NCBI GenBank assembly: GCA_016295505.1
Contig: JAEDLC010000049.1
Coordinates: 1-13,345 of the forward strand
DNA length: 13,345 nucleotides
Direction: 5' to 3'
Source of the DNA: Dorea sp.
GTDB lineage: Bacteria; Bacillota_A; Clostridia; Lachnospirales; Lachnospiraceae
The stretch's first letter is position 1, and each line of letters starts with the position of its first letter. A program made the position numbers and the translations under genes. Of the stretch, positions 1-7,022 are shown one piece after another. The notes beneath the pieces are model-generated. The model had not been told where the DNA came from, did not search any database, and saw only the letters and a program-made list of their open reading frames with translations.

Positions 1-719
1 GAAGCAATGTGAACCTGCTGAAAGTGTTCCGTGACAGGCGGGTTCAGGACGATATACCTACAGAAGCTCAGATGACAGAAGTGCTTCATGCAATGGGAAA
101 ATATACGAAGAGTGATGAACTGAACTGTGGTGCCTGTGGTTATCCGACGTGTCGCGCCAAAGCGACGGCGGTCTATCAGAAAAAGGCAGAGATCGGAATG
201 TGTCTCCCTTATGCTGTGGCGCAGGCAGAGTCCATGTCCAATGTTGTGATGGATGTAACACCGAACATGATTCTGATCGTTGATAAAGAACTCCGGATCC
301 GGGAGTGTAATAAAAAAGCACAGGAGATGCTGGGAGTATCCAGAGAAGAAGCGTTGGAGAGATATATCTTTGAGTTTGTGGATGTGACGGATATTGAAGA
401 AGTTCTTCGGACCGGACAGAATGTTCTTCGCAGAAAGAGCAGTCTGGAATCGGTGAATCTCGTGGTGGTGGAAACGATTGTATATATCGAAGCGCAGGAA
501 TCTGTGCTGGTTACTTATCAGGACATTTCAAAAGAAGAAAAGGCAAAGGAACAGCATTATAATCTGAAGATGGAAACTGTGGAGATGGCACAGAAGGTCA
601 TTGACAAGCAGATGATGGTCGCACAGGAGATTGCAGGACTGCTCGGAGAGACGACTGCAGAGACGAAAGTGACGTTATCCAAGCTTCGGGATTCAATTCT
701 GTTTGAAGAGGAAGAGTAA
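1..719 (+). CDS. Sensory [FeFe] hydrogenase, C-terminal part (Fe-S + PAS domains), 5' end outside window
   Basis: The reading frame is open to the left edge (first whole codon at base 3), so the GTG at base 9 is not a true start and the H-cluster catalytic domain is missing from view. Counting from that GTG, residues 38-65 carry a four-Cys Fe-S domain of the C-x2-C-x4-C-x16-C type (C40, C43, C48, C65; core LNCGACGYPTC), the type that follows the catalytic domain in PAS-containing [FeFe] hydrogenases. Residues about 75-175 form a PAS domain (MILIVDKELRIRECNKKA, then a VLVTYQDIS end). Residues about 176-236 are a charged, probably helical tail ending in EEEE. Known of the family: group C (HydS/HfsB-like) enzymes are thought to sense H2 or redox state rather than make bulk H2. 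The phosphatase gene one base downstream supports a signalling role. The catalytic half is not seen, so that part of the call rests on domain order and neighbour. Confidence 0.85.
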   Translation, partial: SNVNLLKVFRDRRVQDDIPTEAQMTEVLHAMGKYTKSDELNCGACGYPTCRAKATAVYQKKAEIGMCLPYAVAQAESMSNVVMDVTPNMILIVDKELRIRECNKKAQEMLGVSREEALERYIFEFVDVTDIEEVLRTGQNVLRRKSSLESVNLVVVETIVYIEAQESVLVTYQDISKEEKAKEQHYNLKMETVEMAQKVIDKQMMVAQEIAGLLGETTAETKVTLSKLRDSILFEEEE

Positions 720-720
720 T

Positions 721-1893
721 ATGAGTGTAAGTGTTGATATATCATGGAAAAGCCTGAATAAGCATCATGAAGAGCTGTGTGGTGACAAGGTAGAAGTGCT
801 TAAGACGGAAGATTCGGATATTATTATTCTTGCAGATGGTATGGGAAGTGGAGTAAAAGCCAATATTCTGGCGACGCTTACCTCAAAGATCCTGGGAACG
901 ATGTTTCTTGAGGGAGCGTCTATCGATGCCTGTGTAGAGACGATCGCAAAAACACTTCCGGTGTGTAAGGTAAGAGAAGTTGCATATGCGACATTCAGCA
1001 TTCTTCAGATCTTTCATAACGGAGATGCTTATCTGGTGGAATTTGACAATCCGAAATGTGTGTTTGTAAGGGATCGGCAGATTGTGGATTATCCTTACAG
1101 AGAAAGGATGATCGAAGGAAAAAATATCCGGGAATACCGCTTTCAGGTGCGATTGAAAGACTGCTTTGTACTCATGAGTGACGGTGTGATCTATGCCGGA
1201 GTCGGAGAGCTTCTGAACTTTGGCTGGACATGGGAAAGTATGGCAGAGTATACATTGAAATGTACCAGGGAAACATTGTCTGCGTCCCGTCTGGCAGCGA
1301 TGTTAAGCCAGGCATGTGATGATCTGTATGGACAGAAGCCCGGAGATGATACAACGGTAGCTGTGGCAAGAGTGATAGAACGCCAGATCATCAACATATT
1401 TACGGGTCCGCCGACACACAAGGAAGATGACGAGCGTGTGGTACGTGAATTTATGAAACAGGAAGGGAAGAAGGTCGTCTGTGGAGGAACCAGTGCCAAT
1501 ATTACGGCAAGGGTATTGAAAAAAGAGATTGTGACATCGCTGAACTATGCGGATCCGAATGTTCCGCCGACAGCAACGATCGAGGGACTGGATCTGGTAA
1601 CGGAGGGAGTACTGACACTTGGAAAGACGCTGGGACTTCTGAAAAGGTATGAGCATGACGAATTTGATGAGGCATTTTTTGATGAACTGGATGCGGAGAA
1701 CGGAGCTTCCAGACTGGCAAAAATGATCATTGAGGAGTGTACGGAGCTGCATCTGTTTGTTGGAAAAGCAATGAATATGGCGCATCAGAATTCCAGTCTG
1801 CCGTTTGACCTGAGCGTGAGAATGAACCTGGTGGAGCAACTGAAGGAATGTGCAGAGCATCTGGGAAAGAACGTACAGGTGACATATTATTAG
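721..1893 (+). CDS. SpoIIE-family PP2C-type Ser/Thr phosphatase with unknown C-terminal domain
   Basis: A 390-residue soluble protein. The N-terminal ~220 residues are a SpoIIE/PP2C metal-dependent phosphatase domain: an acidic position at D22, the D39-G-M-G-S-G motif, LMSDG with D154-G155, and GDDTT (208-212) near the domain end. These aspartates match the Mn/Mg ligands of the family. From about residue 225 to 390 there is an extra domain that I cannot name, with TGPP, a VVCGGTSANI stretch (252-261) and a TEGVLTLGKTLG stretch. SpoIIE-type enzymes usually dephosphorylate anti-sigma-factor antagonists or similar phosphoproteins; the substrate here is unknown. The ATG at 721 is preferred over the in-frame TTG at 703 because a purine-rich GAGGAAGAG site sits just upstream and the TTG would overlap the hydrogenase. 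The one-base gap implies co-transcription and probably coupled translation with the sensor hydrogenase. Confidence 0.88.
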   Translation: MSVSVDISWKSLNKHHEELCGDKVEVLKTEDSDIIILADGMGSGVKANILATLTSKILGTMFLEGASIDACVETIAKTLPVCKVREVAYATFSILQIFHNGDAYLVEFDNPKCVFVRDRQIVDYPYRERMIEGKNIREYRFQVRLKDCFVLMSDGVIYAGVGELLNFGWTWESMAEYTLKCTRETLSASRLAAMLSQACDDLYGQKPGDDTTVAVARVIERQIINIFTGPPTHKEDDERVVREFMKQEGKKVVCGGTSANITARVLKKEIVTSLNYADPNVPPTATIEGLDLVTEGVLTLGKTLGLLKRYEHDEFDEAFFDELDAENGASRLAKMIIEECTELHLFVGKAMNMAHQNSSLPFDLSVRMNLVEQLKECAEHLGKNVQVTYY

Positions 1894-1933
1894 GACTGTA
1901 AAAAGGAACCATAAAGAATTCGATCCATAGAAA

Positions 1934-1970
1934 GAGGGATTCTTCCACAGAGGAAGAATCCCTCGCTTTA
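1934..1970 (+). terminator. Terminator hairpin after the phosphatase gene
   Basis: A perfect 13-bp inverted repeat (GAGGGATTCTTCC at 1934-1946, complement at 1952-1964) with a 5-base loop starts 40 bases after the phosphatase stop. It is followed only by GCTTTATC, so the U-tract is weak, but the stem is long and well placed. It may also help separate this unit from the convergent aroA transcript. Confidence 0.7.
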
Positions 1971-2123
1971 TCACATGATAGATTGTGATGGGCATATATA
2001 ATATTTCTTTCTATTTGTCTCCTCTTTTTCCGCTATCATTTGAAATATTTCCATCTTTTATCGACATAATTGGGCGATCAATAAATAATCTTATTACAAT
2101 GCCCAATTATCTTCTTGATTTTA

Positions 2124-2152
2124 ACAAAAACCACATTCCCATTGGGGGGAAT
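2124..2152 (-). terminator. Possible weak terminator of tyrA-aroA
   Basis: Read on the minus strand, 45 bases after the aroA stop, ATTCCC and GGGAAT (2147-2152 and 2135-2140) form a 6-bp stem with a 6-base loop, followed by GTGGTTTTTG. Stem and U-tract are both modest. It is the best candidate I find for ending the tyrA-aroA transcript, but it is not strong. Confidence 0.3.
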
Positions 2153-2197
2153 TGCTCTCTTTTTTCTGATACGCCCATAGGACAACATCGAAAACAT

Positions 2198-3499
2198 CTA
2201 ATTCCGGCATTTTTCCAGAGTGGCAAAGAATTCAGGATAGGATACATCTACACACTGACTGTCTTCAATCACAGTCTCTCCCTGTGCGGTCAGTCCGGCG
2301 ATGGCAAATGCCATGGCGATCCGGTGATCCAGATAGCTCTGTATATGGGTGCCGGTAAGAGGGGGTCCACCTTCTATGATCATTCCATCATCTGTCGGTG
2401 CGATCCTTCCGCCCATGGCCTTCAGATTGCCGGTGACGGTATCGATACGATTGGTTTCTTTTACTTTCAGCTCGGCAGCATCTTTGATGACAGTAGTGCC
2501 ATCAGCGTGCGCAGCCATGACAGCGATAATTGGAATCTCATCGATCAGAGCAGGAATCAGATCCCCTTCTATGACGGTTCCTTTCAGATCTCCGGATCTG
2601 ACGAGAATATCAGCACGTCCTTCTCCGCCTTCAAAAGACTGATTCAGCAGGGTGATATCCGCGCCCATGGATTTACATACTTCCAGAAAGCCTGCACGTG
2701 TAAAGTTAGTTCCTACGTTTTTGATCAGTAATTCGGATCCGGGAACCAGAAGTGCAGCGGCGATAAAGTAGGCTGCCGATGAGATATCGCCGGGAACACA
2801 GATCTGCTGGCCGTAGAGTTCTTTACAGGGTTTAACGATGGCGGTAGCGCTTCCGTCTGTGTGCATTACAGAGGTAACGTCCGCGCCAAAGCTCTGAAGC
2901 ATCAGTTCTGTGTGGTTGCGGGACAAAGCCGGCTCTGTCACCGAAGTTTCACCATCAGCATAAAGACCTGCGAGAAGAACGGCAGATTTTACTTGTGCTG
3001 ATGCGACCGGAGACTGATAATGAATTCCATGAAGGTCTCCGGGTTCCACTTTCAGCGGTGCACAGCCATTATCGTGGATGCTGGTAATATGTGCACCCAT
3101 ACGGTTTAATGGTGTCATAATCCGTTTCATGGGACGGGAATTCAAAGAAGCATCTCCGGACATCACCGAAGAGAAACTCTGTCCGGCCAGAATACCTGAC
3201 ATAAGCCGTGTGGTGGTTCCGCTGTTTCCGACGTTCAGAGTATCTGTCGGAGCAAGAAGTCCCCGAAGACCCTTTCCCCGCACCAGAATTCTTCCGGGCT
3301 TTTTTTCAATCTCGACGCCCATCTTACGGAAGCAGTCGATCGTAGAGAGGCAGTCGGCGCCTTCCAGAAAATGTGTGATTTCTGTGGTTCCATATGCAAT
3401 GGAACCAAGCATCACAGACCGGTGAGAGATGGACTTATCTCCCGGAATCGTAATTTCTCCTTTTAATCCCTTTGCAGGGAAGATTGTTCTAACGCTCAT
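2198..3499 (-). CDS. aroA: 3-phosphoshikimate 1-carboxyvinyltransferase (EPSP synthase)
   Basis: A 433-residue cytoplasmic enzyme, full family length, that joins phosphoenolpyruvate to shikimate-3-phosphate to give EPSP, the sixth shikimate-pathway step. Visible motifs are IPGDKSISHRS (18-28, with K22, S23 and R27 expected at the active site), NVGNSGTTTRLM, LNSRPMKRIM, SAQVKSAVLLAGL, RNHTE, NFTRAG, DEIPIIAVMAA (catalytic Asp and Glu), LKVKETNR and DHRIAMAFAIAGL. GDKS, SAQVK, RNHTE and NFTR fit the set used to define class II EPSP synthases (as in several Gram-positive bacteria and Agrobacterium CP4), which as a class tend to tolerate glyphosate; tolerance here is inference. The ATG at 3499 is chosen because AGG lies 8 bases upstream; the in-frame TTG at 3505 would sit too close to it. 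The start overlaps the tyrA stop by 11 bases, so translation is probably coupled. Confidence 0.96.
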   Translation of the reverse strand: MSVRTIFPAKGLKGEITIPGDKSISHRSVMLGSIAYGTTEITHFLEGADCLSTIDCFRKMGVEIEKKPGRILVRGKGLRGLLAPTDTLNVGNSGTTTRLMSGILAGQSFSSVMSGDASLNSRPMKRIMTPLNRMGAHITSIHDNGCAPLKVEPGDLHGIHYQSPVASAQVKSAVLLAGLYADGETSVTEPALSRNHTELMLQSFGADVTSVMHTDGSATAIVKPCKELYGQQICVPGDISSAAYFIAAALLVPGSELLIKNVGTNFTRAGFLEVCKSMGADITLLNQSFEGGEGRADILVRSGDLKGTVIEGDLIPALIDEIPIIAVMAAHADGTTVIKDAAELKVKETNRIDTVTGNLKAMGGRIAPTDDGMIIEGGPPLTGTHIQSYLDHRIAMAFAIAGLTAQGETVIEDSQCVDVSYPEFFATLEKCRN

Positions 3500-4583
3500 A
3501 TACAATATACCTGAATTTCTGCAGTAACTCTACGGCTTTTCTGGAAGAAGCTTCATCGTAGAATTCAATTTGCAGAACCCCTTCTTCAAATTCTCTGTTG
3601 TGAACAATTCCTATGTTCTTGATATTAATATTATTGGAGGCAAGAATAGTTGCGATTGCAGCGATTCCACCGGCTTCATCAATGATATCACAGTATACGG
3701 CAAATGCCTTTTTGATCGGTCCTGCAGAAGAACCGGGAATGGAATTGCGGTAATTCTGTGAAGAAGAAAACAGGTTGTACAGTTCCTGGGCATCTTCGCT
3801 GTCGATCACCTCTTTGAAATTTGTCAGAGACTGGATGTATTCTCCCAGAATCTTGGAGATATTGTCTTTATTCTTCAGACAGATATTCTGCCACATGATC
3901 GGAGACGAGGAAGCGATTCTGGTGATATCTTTGAATCCTCCTGCAGCCAGATTCTTCATCAATTCGTCTCTGGTGTCTGTATTTCGTACGAAATTGACCA
4001 GAGCAGAAGCAATAATGTGAGGAAGATGACTGATCGTTCCGGTGACATAGTCATGCTGCTGATAATCCAGTATAAGCGGAAGTGCTTTGAGATTTTCGAC
4101 AAATTTCTCATATCTGCTGATCTTTTCCTGTGGGACAGATGCCGTTGGTGTCAGAATATAATATGCATTCTCAATCAGCATTGCCTTGGAATTGCTGTAT
4201 CCGCTTTTTTCTGAGCCTGCCATGGGATGACCGCCGATGAAATACTGCTCGATCCCCAGTGCGGTTACTTCATTATGAATGTTTGTCTTTACACTTCCGA
4301 CGTCTGTAAGAATACAGTCATCATGAAGGTAATCGGTAAGCTGCTTCAGATAGGCAGTGTTGTATGCGACAGGAGCGCACAGGAATATATAGTCACAGTG
4401 ATGAAAATTGTCATCAATTGTAGTTGCTGCTACGTCGATGATGGATTCCTGGGTGGCGAGGGCGAGAGTCTCCTTGTTTTTGTCAAACGCAACAATCTCA
4501 TAATCCGGATAATACTGACGAATCGCTTTTGCAATAGAGCCGCCGATCAGTCCCAGTCCGATAAATCCTATTTTATGTTTCAT
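3489..4583 (-). CDS. tyrA: Prephenate dehydrogenase with C-terminal ACT domain
   Basis: A 364-residue cytoplasmic enzyme that oxidatively decarboxylates prephenate to 4-hydroxyphenylpyruvate with NAD(P), for tyrosine synthesis. The N-terminal Rossmann fold is clear: IGFIGLGLIGGS (5-16) has the glycine-rich nucleotide loop, and the second strand ends in VAFDKN, whose Asp suggests NAD preference. The substrate region has GGHPMAGSEKSGY (H119) and TISHLPH (H186, H189), both characteristic of TyrA. Residues about 294-364 form an ACT domain (FAVYCDIIDEAGGIAAIATI, then NIKNIGI), which in such enzymes usually binds an amino acid for feedback control, here plausibly tyrosine. The ATG is preceded by a strong AGGAGG (4590-4595) at 6 bases. 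It is the first gene of a tyrA-aroA unit with its own promoter; no chorismate mutase domain is fused to it. Confidence 0.95.
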   Translation of the reverse strand: MKHKIGFIGLGLIGGSIAKAIRQYYPDYEIVAFDKNKETLALATQESIIDVAATTIDDNFHHCDYIFLCAPVAYNTAYLKQLTDYLHDDCILTDVGSVKTNIHNEVTALGIEQYFIGGHPMAGSEKSGYSNSKAMLIENAYYILTPTASVPQEKISRYEKFVENLKALPLILDYQQHDYVTGTISHLPHIIASALVNFVRNTDTRDELMKNLAAGGFKDITRIASSSPIMWQNICLKNKDNISKILGEYIQSLTNFKEVIDSEDAQELYNLFSSSQNYRNSIPGSSAGPIKKAFAVYCDIIDEAGGIAAIATILASNNINIKNIGIVHNREFEEGVLQIEFYDEASSRKAVELLQKFRYIVYER

Positions 4584-4646
4584 GATATTCCTCCTGATGT
4601 GGATTGAGGCACAGTCCGATAAAGCTTGTACTGTATGCCAAACTAC

Positions 4647-4676
4647 ATTTTAACCTGTATTGGAATGGTTTGTCAA
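4647..4676 (-). promoter_or_regulatory. Sigma-A-type promoter for tyrA-aroA
   Basis: On the minus strand a perfect -35 TTGACA (4671-4676) is separated by 18 bases from a good -10 TAAAAT (4647-4652). The expected start near 4640 leaves a leader of about 57 bases, too short for a T-box riboswitch. The very start of that leader can fold: GGC plus ACAGT pairs with ACTGT plus GCC between 4609 and 4639, with a two-base bulge. Confidence 0.75.
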
Positions 4677-4684
4677 TACTATAA

Positions 4685-4696
4685 CGCTTTAAAGCG
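4685..4696. promoter_or_regulatory. Perfect 12-bp palindrome between divergent promoters (possible operator)
   Basis: CGCTTTAAAGCG is exactly self-complementary. It lies 8 bases upstream of the tyrA -35 box and 41 bases upstream of the -35 box of the EF-G-like gene. Position and symmetry suit a dimeric regulator, but I cannot name one. Confidence 0.3.
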
Positions 4697-4737
4697 AAAA
4701 AGCAAACTGTGCTTTCTGTAAAAGATGCATAAAATAG

Positions 4738-4766
4738 TTGTAATGCACGATATTTTTTAGTACAAT
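4738..4766 (+). promoter_or_regulatory. Sigma-A-type promoter for the EF-G-like gene
   Basis: TTGTAA (4738-4743) and TACAAT (4761-4766) are separated by the ideal 17 bases. Transcription should begin near 4773, giving a leader of roughly 32 bases that contains the strong AGGAGG at 4792-4797, seven bases before the ATG. Confidence 0.8.
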
Positions 4767-4804
4767 ATAAACATGAGATTTTACCAAGATAAGGAGGCAG
4801 CTTT

Positions 4805-6880
4805 ATGAAAGTTTACAGAACGGACGAAATCAGGAACGTGGTCCTTTTAGGACATGGGGGAAGCGGAAAGACGAGTCTTGTTGAGGCTATGGCGTATGTA
4901 TCAGGAGCAGTAAATCGTATGGGCAAAGTTGCAGACGGCAATACGATCAGTGATTTTGATAAAGAAGAACAGAAACGTGAATTCTCAATTGGTACGACCT
5001 TAGTCCCGATTGAATGGGAGAAGGCAAAGATCAACATTCTTGACACCCCGGGCTACTTTGACTTTGTCGGAGAAGTGGAAGAAGCAGTCAGTGCAGCAGA
5101 TGCAGCTGTTATCGTAGTATCCGGCAAGGCAGGTGTTGAAGTAGGAACAGAGAAAGCATGGGAGCTTTGTGACAAGTACAAACTTCCGCGTATGATCTAT
5201 GTGACAGAGATGGATGTGGATGATGCAAGTTTCCGTCAGGTTGTACAGGATCTGACAGATCGTTACGGCAAAGTGATCGCTCCTCATTTCCAGCCGATTC
5301 GTGAGAATGAGAAGCTGGTAGGTTATGTCAATGTTATCAAGAATGCCGGAAGACGTTATACAGGTGTCGGACAGAGAGAAGAATGCGAGATTCCGGATTA
5401 TTGTAAACCAAACCTGGAGATCTATCGTGAGAAGCTCTTAGAGGCAGTTGCTGAGACGAGTGAAGAGTTTATGGAGAGATATTTCGCGGGAGAGGAATTC
5501 TCTGTAGAGGAGATTCGTTCTGCAATGCGTACGGAAGTTATGGACGGAGATATTGTTCCGGTTGCGATGGGATCCAATATTCAGGCACAGGGAGTTGCCA
5601 ACCTGTTATCTGACATCGTAAGATTCTTCCCAAGCCCGGACAGCCGTAAGTGTGCAGGAATCAACAGAAAGACGAATGAGATCTATGAGGCGGATTATGA
5701 TTTTGCAAAAGCAAAATCTGCTTATGTATTTAAGACCATGGTGGATCCGTTTATCGGAAAGTATTCTTTTGTAAAAGTTTGTTCCGGTGTATTAAAGGGT
5801 GATGATACATTATATAATGCGGATGCTGATGCAGAAGCAAAGCTGGGGAAGATCTATACAATGGTTGGAAATAAACCGGTAGAAGTCAGTGAGCTGTTTG
5901 CCGGTGATATCGGAGCAATCGCAAAACTTGCCAATACAAAGACCGGTGACACACTCTCTTCGAAGAATACGCCGCTGATGTTCGGAAGAACAGAATACTC
6001 CAAACCATATACATATATGAAGTATGTATGTAAGAATAAGGGTGATGAAGATAAGGTGTCTCAGGCGCTTCAGAAGATGATGGCAGAAGACGTTACACTG
6101 AAGGCTGTAAATGACAGTGAAAACCGTCAGACACTGCTCTATGGTATGGGAGATCAGCATCTGGAGATTACTGCAAGTAAGCTGGCATCCAGATATAAAT
6201 GTGAGATTACTCTGGAGACACCGAAGGTTGCATTCAGAGAAACCATCAAGAAGACCTCTGATGTGGATTCCAAGTATAAGAAGCAGTCCGGAGGACATGG
6301 ACAGTATGGACATGTAAAGATGAAATTCGAACCATCCGGAGATATGGAGACTCCATACGTATTTGAAGAAGTGGTTGTAGGTGGAGCAGTTCCGAAGAAT
6401 TACTTCCCGGCAGTTGAAAAGGGTCTGCAGGAATCCGTATTGAAGGGACCTCTTGCAGGATATCCGGTAGTTGGTGTTAAGGCAACATTGTACGATGGAT
6501 CTTATCATCCGGTAGATTCTTCAGAAATGGCATTTAAGACAGCTACGATCCAGGCATTTAAGAAGGGATTCATGGAGGCAGCTCCGGTCCTTCTGGAACC
6601 AATTGCTTCTATTAAAGTTACGGTACCGGATGATTTTACCGGTGATGTAATGGGTGATCTGAACAAACGCCGCGGACGTGTACTCGGAATGAATCCGATT
6701 GCAGGCGGATGGCAGGAGATCGTTGCAGATATTCCAATGACCGGTCTGTTTGGATATTGCACAGTTCTTCGTTCCATGACAGGAGGAAGAGGTACCTATT
6801 CTTATGAGTTTGCACGTTACGAGCAGGCACCATCTGATGTACAGGCTGCAGAGATTGAAAAGAGAGCAGCTGAGGAATAA
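4805..6880 (+). CDS. Elongation factor G-like GTPase (EF-G paralogue)
   Basis: A 691-residue protein with the full five-domain EF-G layout. The P-loop GHGGSGKTS (16-24) is intact. Domain IV has GGHGQYGHVK (497 on) and the tip loop DGSYHPVDSSEMAFKTA with H568, the part that enters the decoding site in true EF-G; domain V follows (KRRGRVLGMN). Several GTPase motifs differ from canonical FusA: G3 is DTPGYFDF (80-87), with Tyr84 where canonical factors have the catalytic His; the RGITI switch I block is replaced by REFSIGTTL; and G4 NKxD reads TEMD (134-137). The Tyr is, as I recall it, common in the EF-G2-like branch. This is therefore probably not the main translocase, whose gene normally sits beside rpsG and tuf; a role in specialised or stress translation is inference. 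It does not look like a Tet(M)-type protein. The gene is monocistronic, with its own promoter and strong terminator. Confidence 0.9.
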   Translation: MKVYRTDEIRNVVLLGHGGSGKTSLVEAMAYVSGAVNRMGKVADGNTISDFDKEEQKREFSIGTTLVPIEWEKAKINILDTPGYFDFVGEVEEAVSAADAAVIVVSGKAGVEVGTEKAWELCDKYKLPRMIYVTEMDVDDASFRQVVQDLTDRYGKVIAPHFQPIRENEKLVGYVNVIKNAGRRYTGVGQREECEIPDYCKPNLEIYREKLLEAVAETSEEFMERYFAGEEFSVEEIRSAMRTEVMDGDIVPVAMGSNIQAQGVANLLSDIVRFFPSPDSRKCAGINRKTNEIYEADYDFAKAKSAYVFKTMVDPFIGKYSFVKVCSGVLKGDDTLYNADADAEAKLGKIYTMVGNKPVEVSELFAGDIGAIAKLANTKTGDTLSSKNTPLMFGRTEYSKPYTYMKYVCKNKGDEDKVSQALQKMMAEDVTLKAVNDSENRQTLLYGMGDQHLEITASKLASRYKCEITLETPKVAFRETIKKTSDVDSKYKKQSGGHGQYGHVKMKFEPSGDMETPYVFEEVVVGGAVPKNYFPAVEKGLQESVLKGPLAGYPVVGVKATLYDGSYHPVDSSEMAFKTATIQAFKKGFMEAAPVLLEPIASIKVTVPDDFTGDVMGDLNKRRGRVLGMNPIAGGWQEIVADIPMTGLFGYCTVLRSMTGGRGTYSYEFARYEQAPSDVQAAEIEKRAAEE

Positions 6881-6914
6881 GAATCACAAAAATTAGCGTT
6901 GTCTAACATAGAAG

Positions 6915-6940
6915 AAAAGCCCGTCAGGGCTTTTTTTCTT
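6915..6940 (+). terminator. Strong intrinsic terminator of the EF-G-like gene
   Basis: AAAAGCCC (6915-6922), loop GTCA and GGGCTTTT (6927-6934) form an 8-bp stem running straight into a seven-T tract (6931-6937). This is a classic rho-independent terminator, 34 bases after the stop codon. Confidence 0.92.
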
Positions 6941-6950
6941 GGAATAAAGG

Positions 6951-6974
6951 TGTTATAATCTCTTGTGTTATAAT
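6951..6974 (+). promoter_or_regulatory. Tandem extended -10 promoter elements for the trk operon
   Basis: The 9-base element TGTTATAAT occurs twice, at 6951-6959 and 6966-6974, 15 bases apart. Each is a perfect TATAAT with the TG of an extended -10 box. Neither has a good -35 box at 17 bases; the T-tract of the preceding terminator occupies that position for the first. Start sites would fall near 6966 and 6981. Confidence 0.6.
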
Positions 6975-7022
6975 GAGATTTGCTGTTTTGGGGCAAATGA
7001 TAATTGGTGAGAGGATCAGAAA

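Larger units (their letters stand above)
1894..2197. other. AT-rich convergent intergenic region
   Basis: These 304 bases lie between the phosphatase gene (plus) and aroA (minus). They hold the 1934-1970 hairpin, a perfect 10-bp dyad (ATAATTGGGC at 2066-2075, complement at 2101-2110, 25-base spacer), and a weak hairpin near 2135-2152. I see no gene with a ribosome binding site or a family resemblance on either strand. Confidence 0.6.

Noticed and set aside
703..720. TTG at 703 as the phosphatase start
   Set aside because: It would overlap the hydrogenase end; the ATG at 721 has a better-placed purine-rich site and begins at the expected domain edge.
2078..2197. A 39-codon minus-strand frame starting right after the aroA stop
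   Set aside because: It has no good ribosome binding site, is very basic and low in complexity, and crosses the only candidate aroA terminator. Kept out as unsupported.
1985..2731. A 248-codon plus-strand frame opposite the end of aroA
   Set aside because: It has no ribosome binding site and no family resemblance, and most of it is antisense to the clearly coding aroA.
3500..3505. TTG at 3505 as the aroA start
   Set aside because: Only four bases separate it from the AGG site; the ATG at 3499 has proper spacing.
4584..4640. T-box or other amino acid riboswitch upstream of tyrA
   Set aside because: The predicted leader is only about 57 bases and shows no T-box sequence or terminator-antiterminator pair.
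5810..6508. A 232-codon minus-strand frame inside the EF-G-like gene
   Set aside because: It is antisense to a strongly conserved protein, has no ribosome binding site, and has a Cys/Ile/Leu-rich composition typical of a shadow frame.
6881..7022. Cyclic-di-AMP or other riboswitch upstream of trkA
   Set aside because: Between terminator and start codon there are about 80 bases, mostly promoter; no conserved riboswitch core or second terminator is visible.
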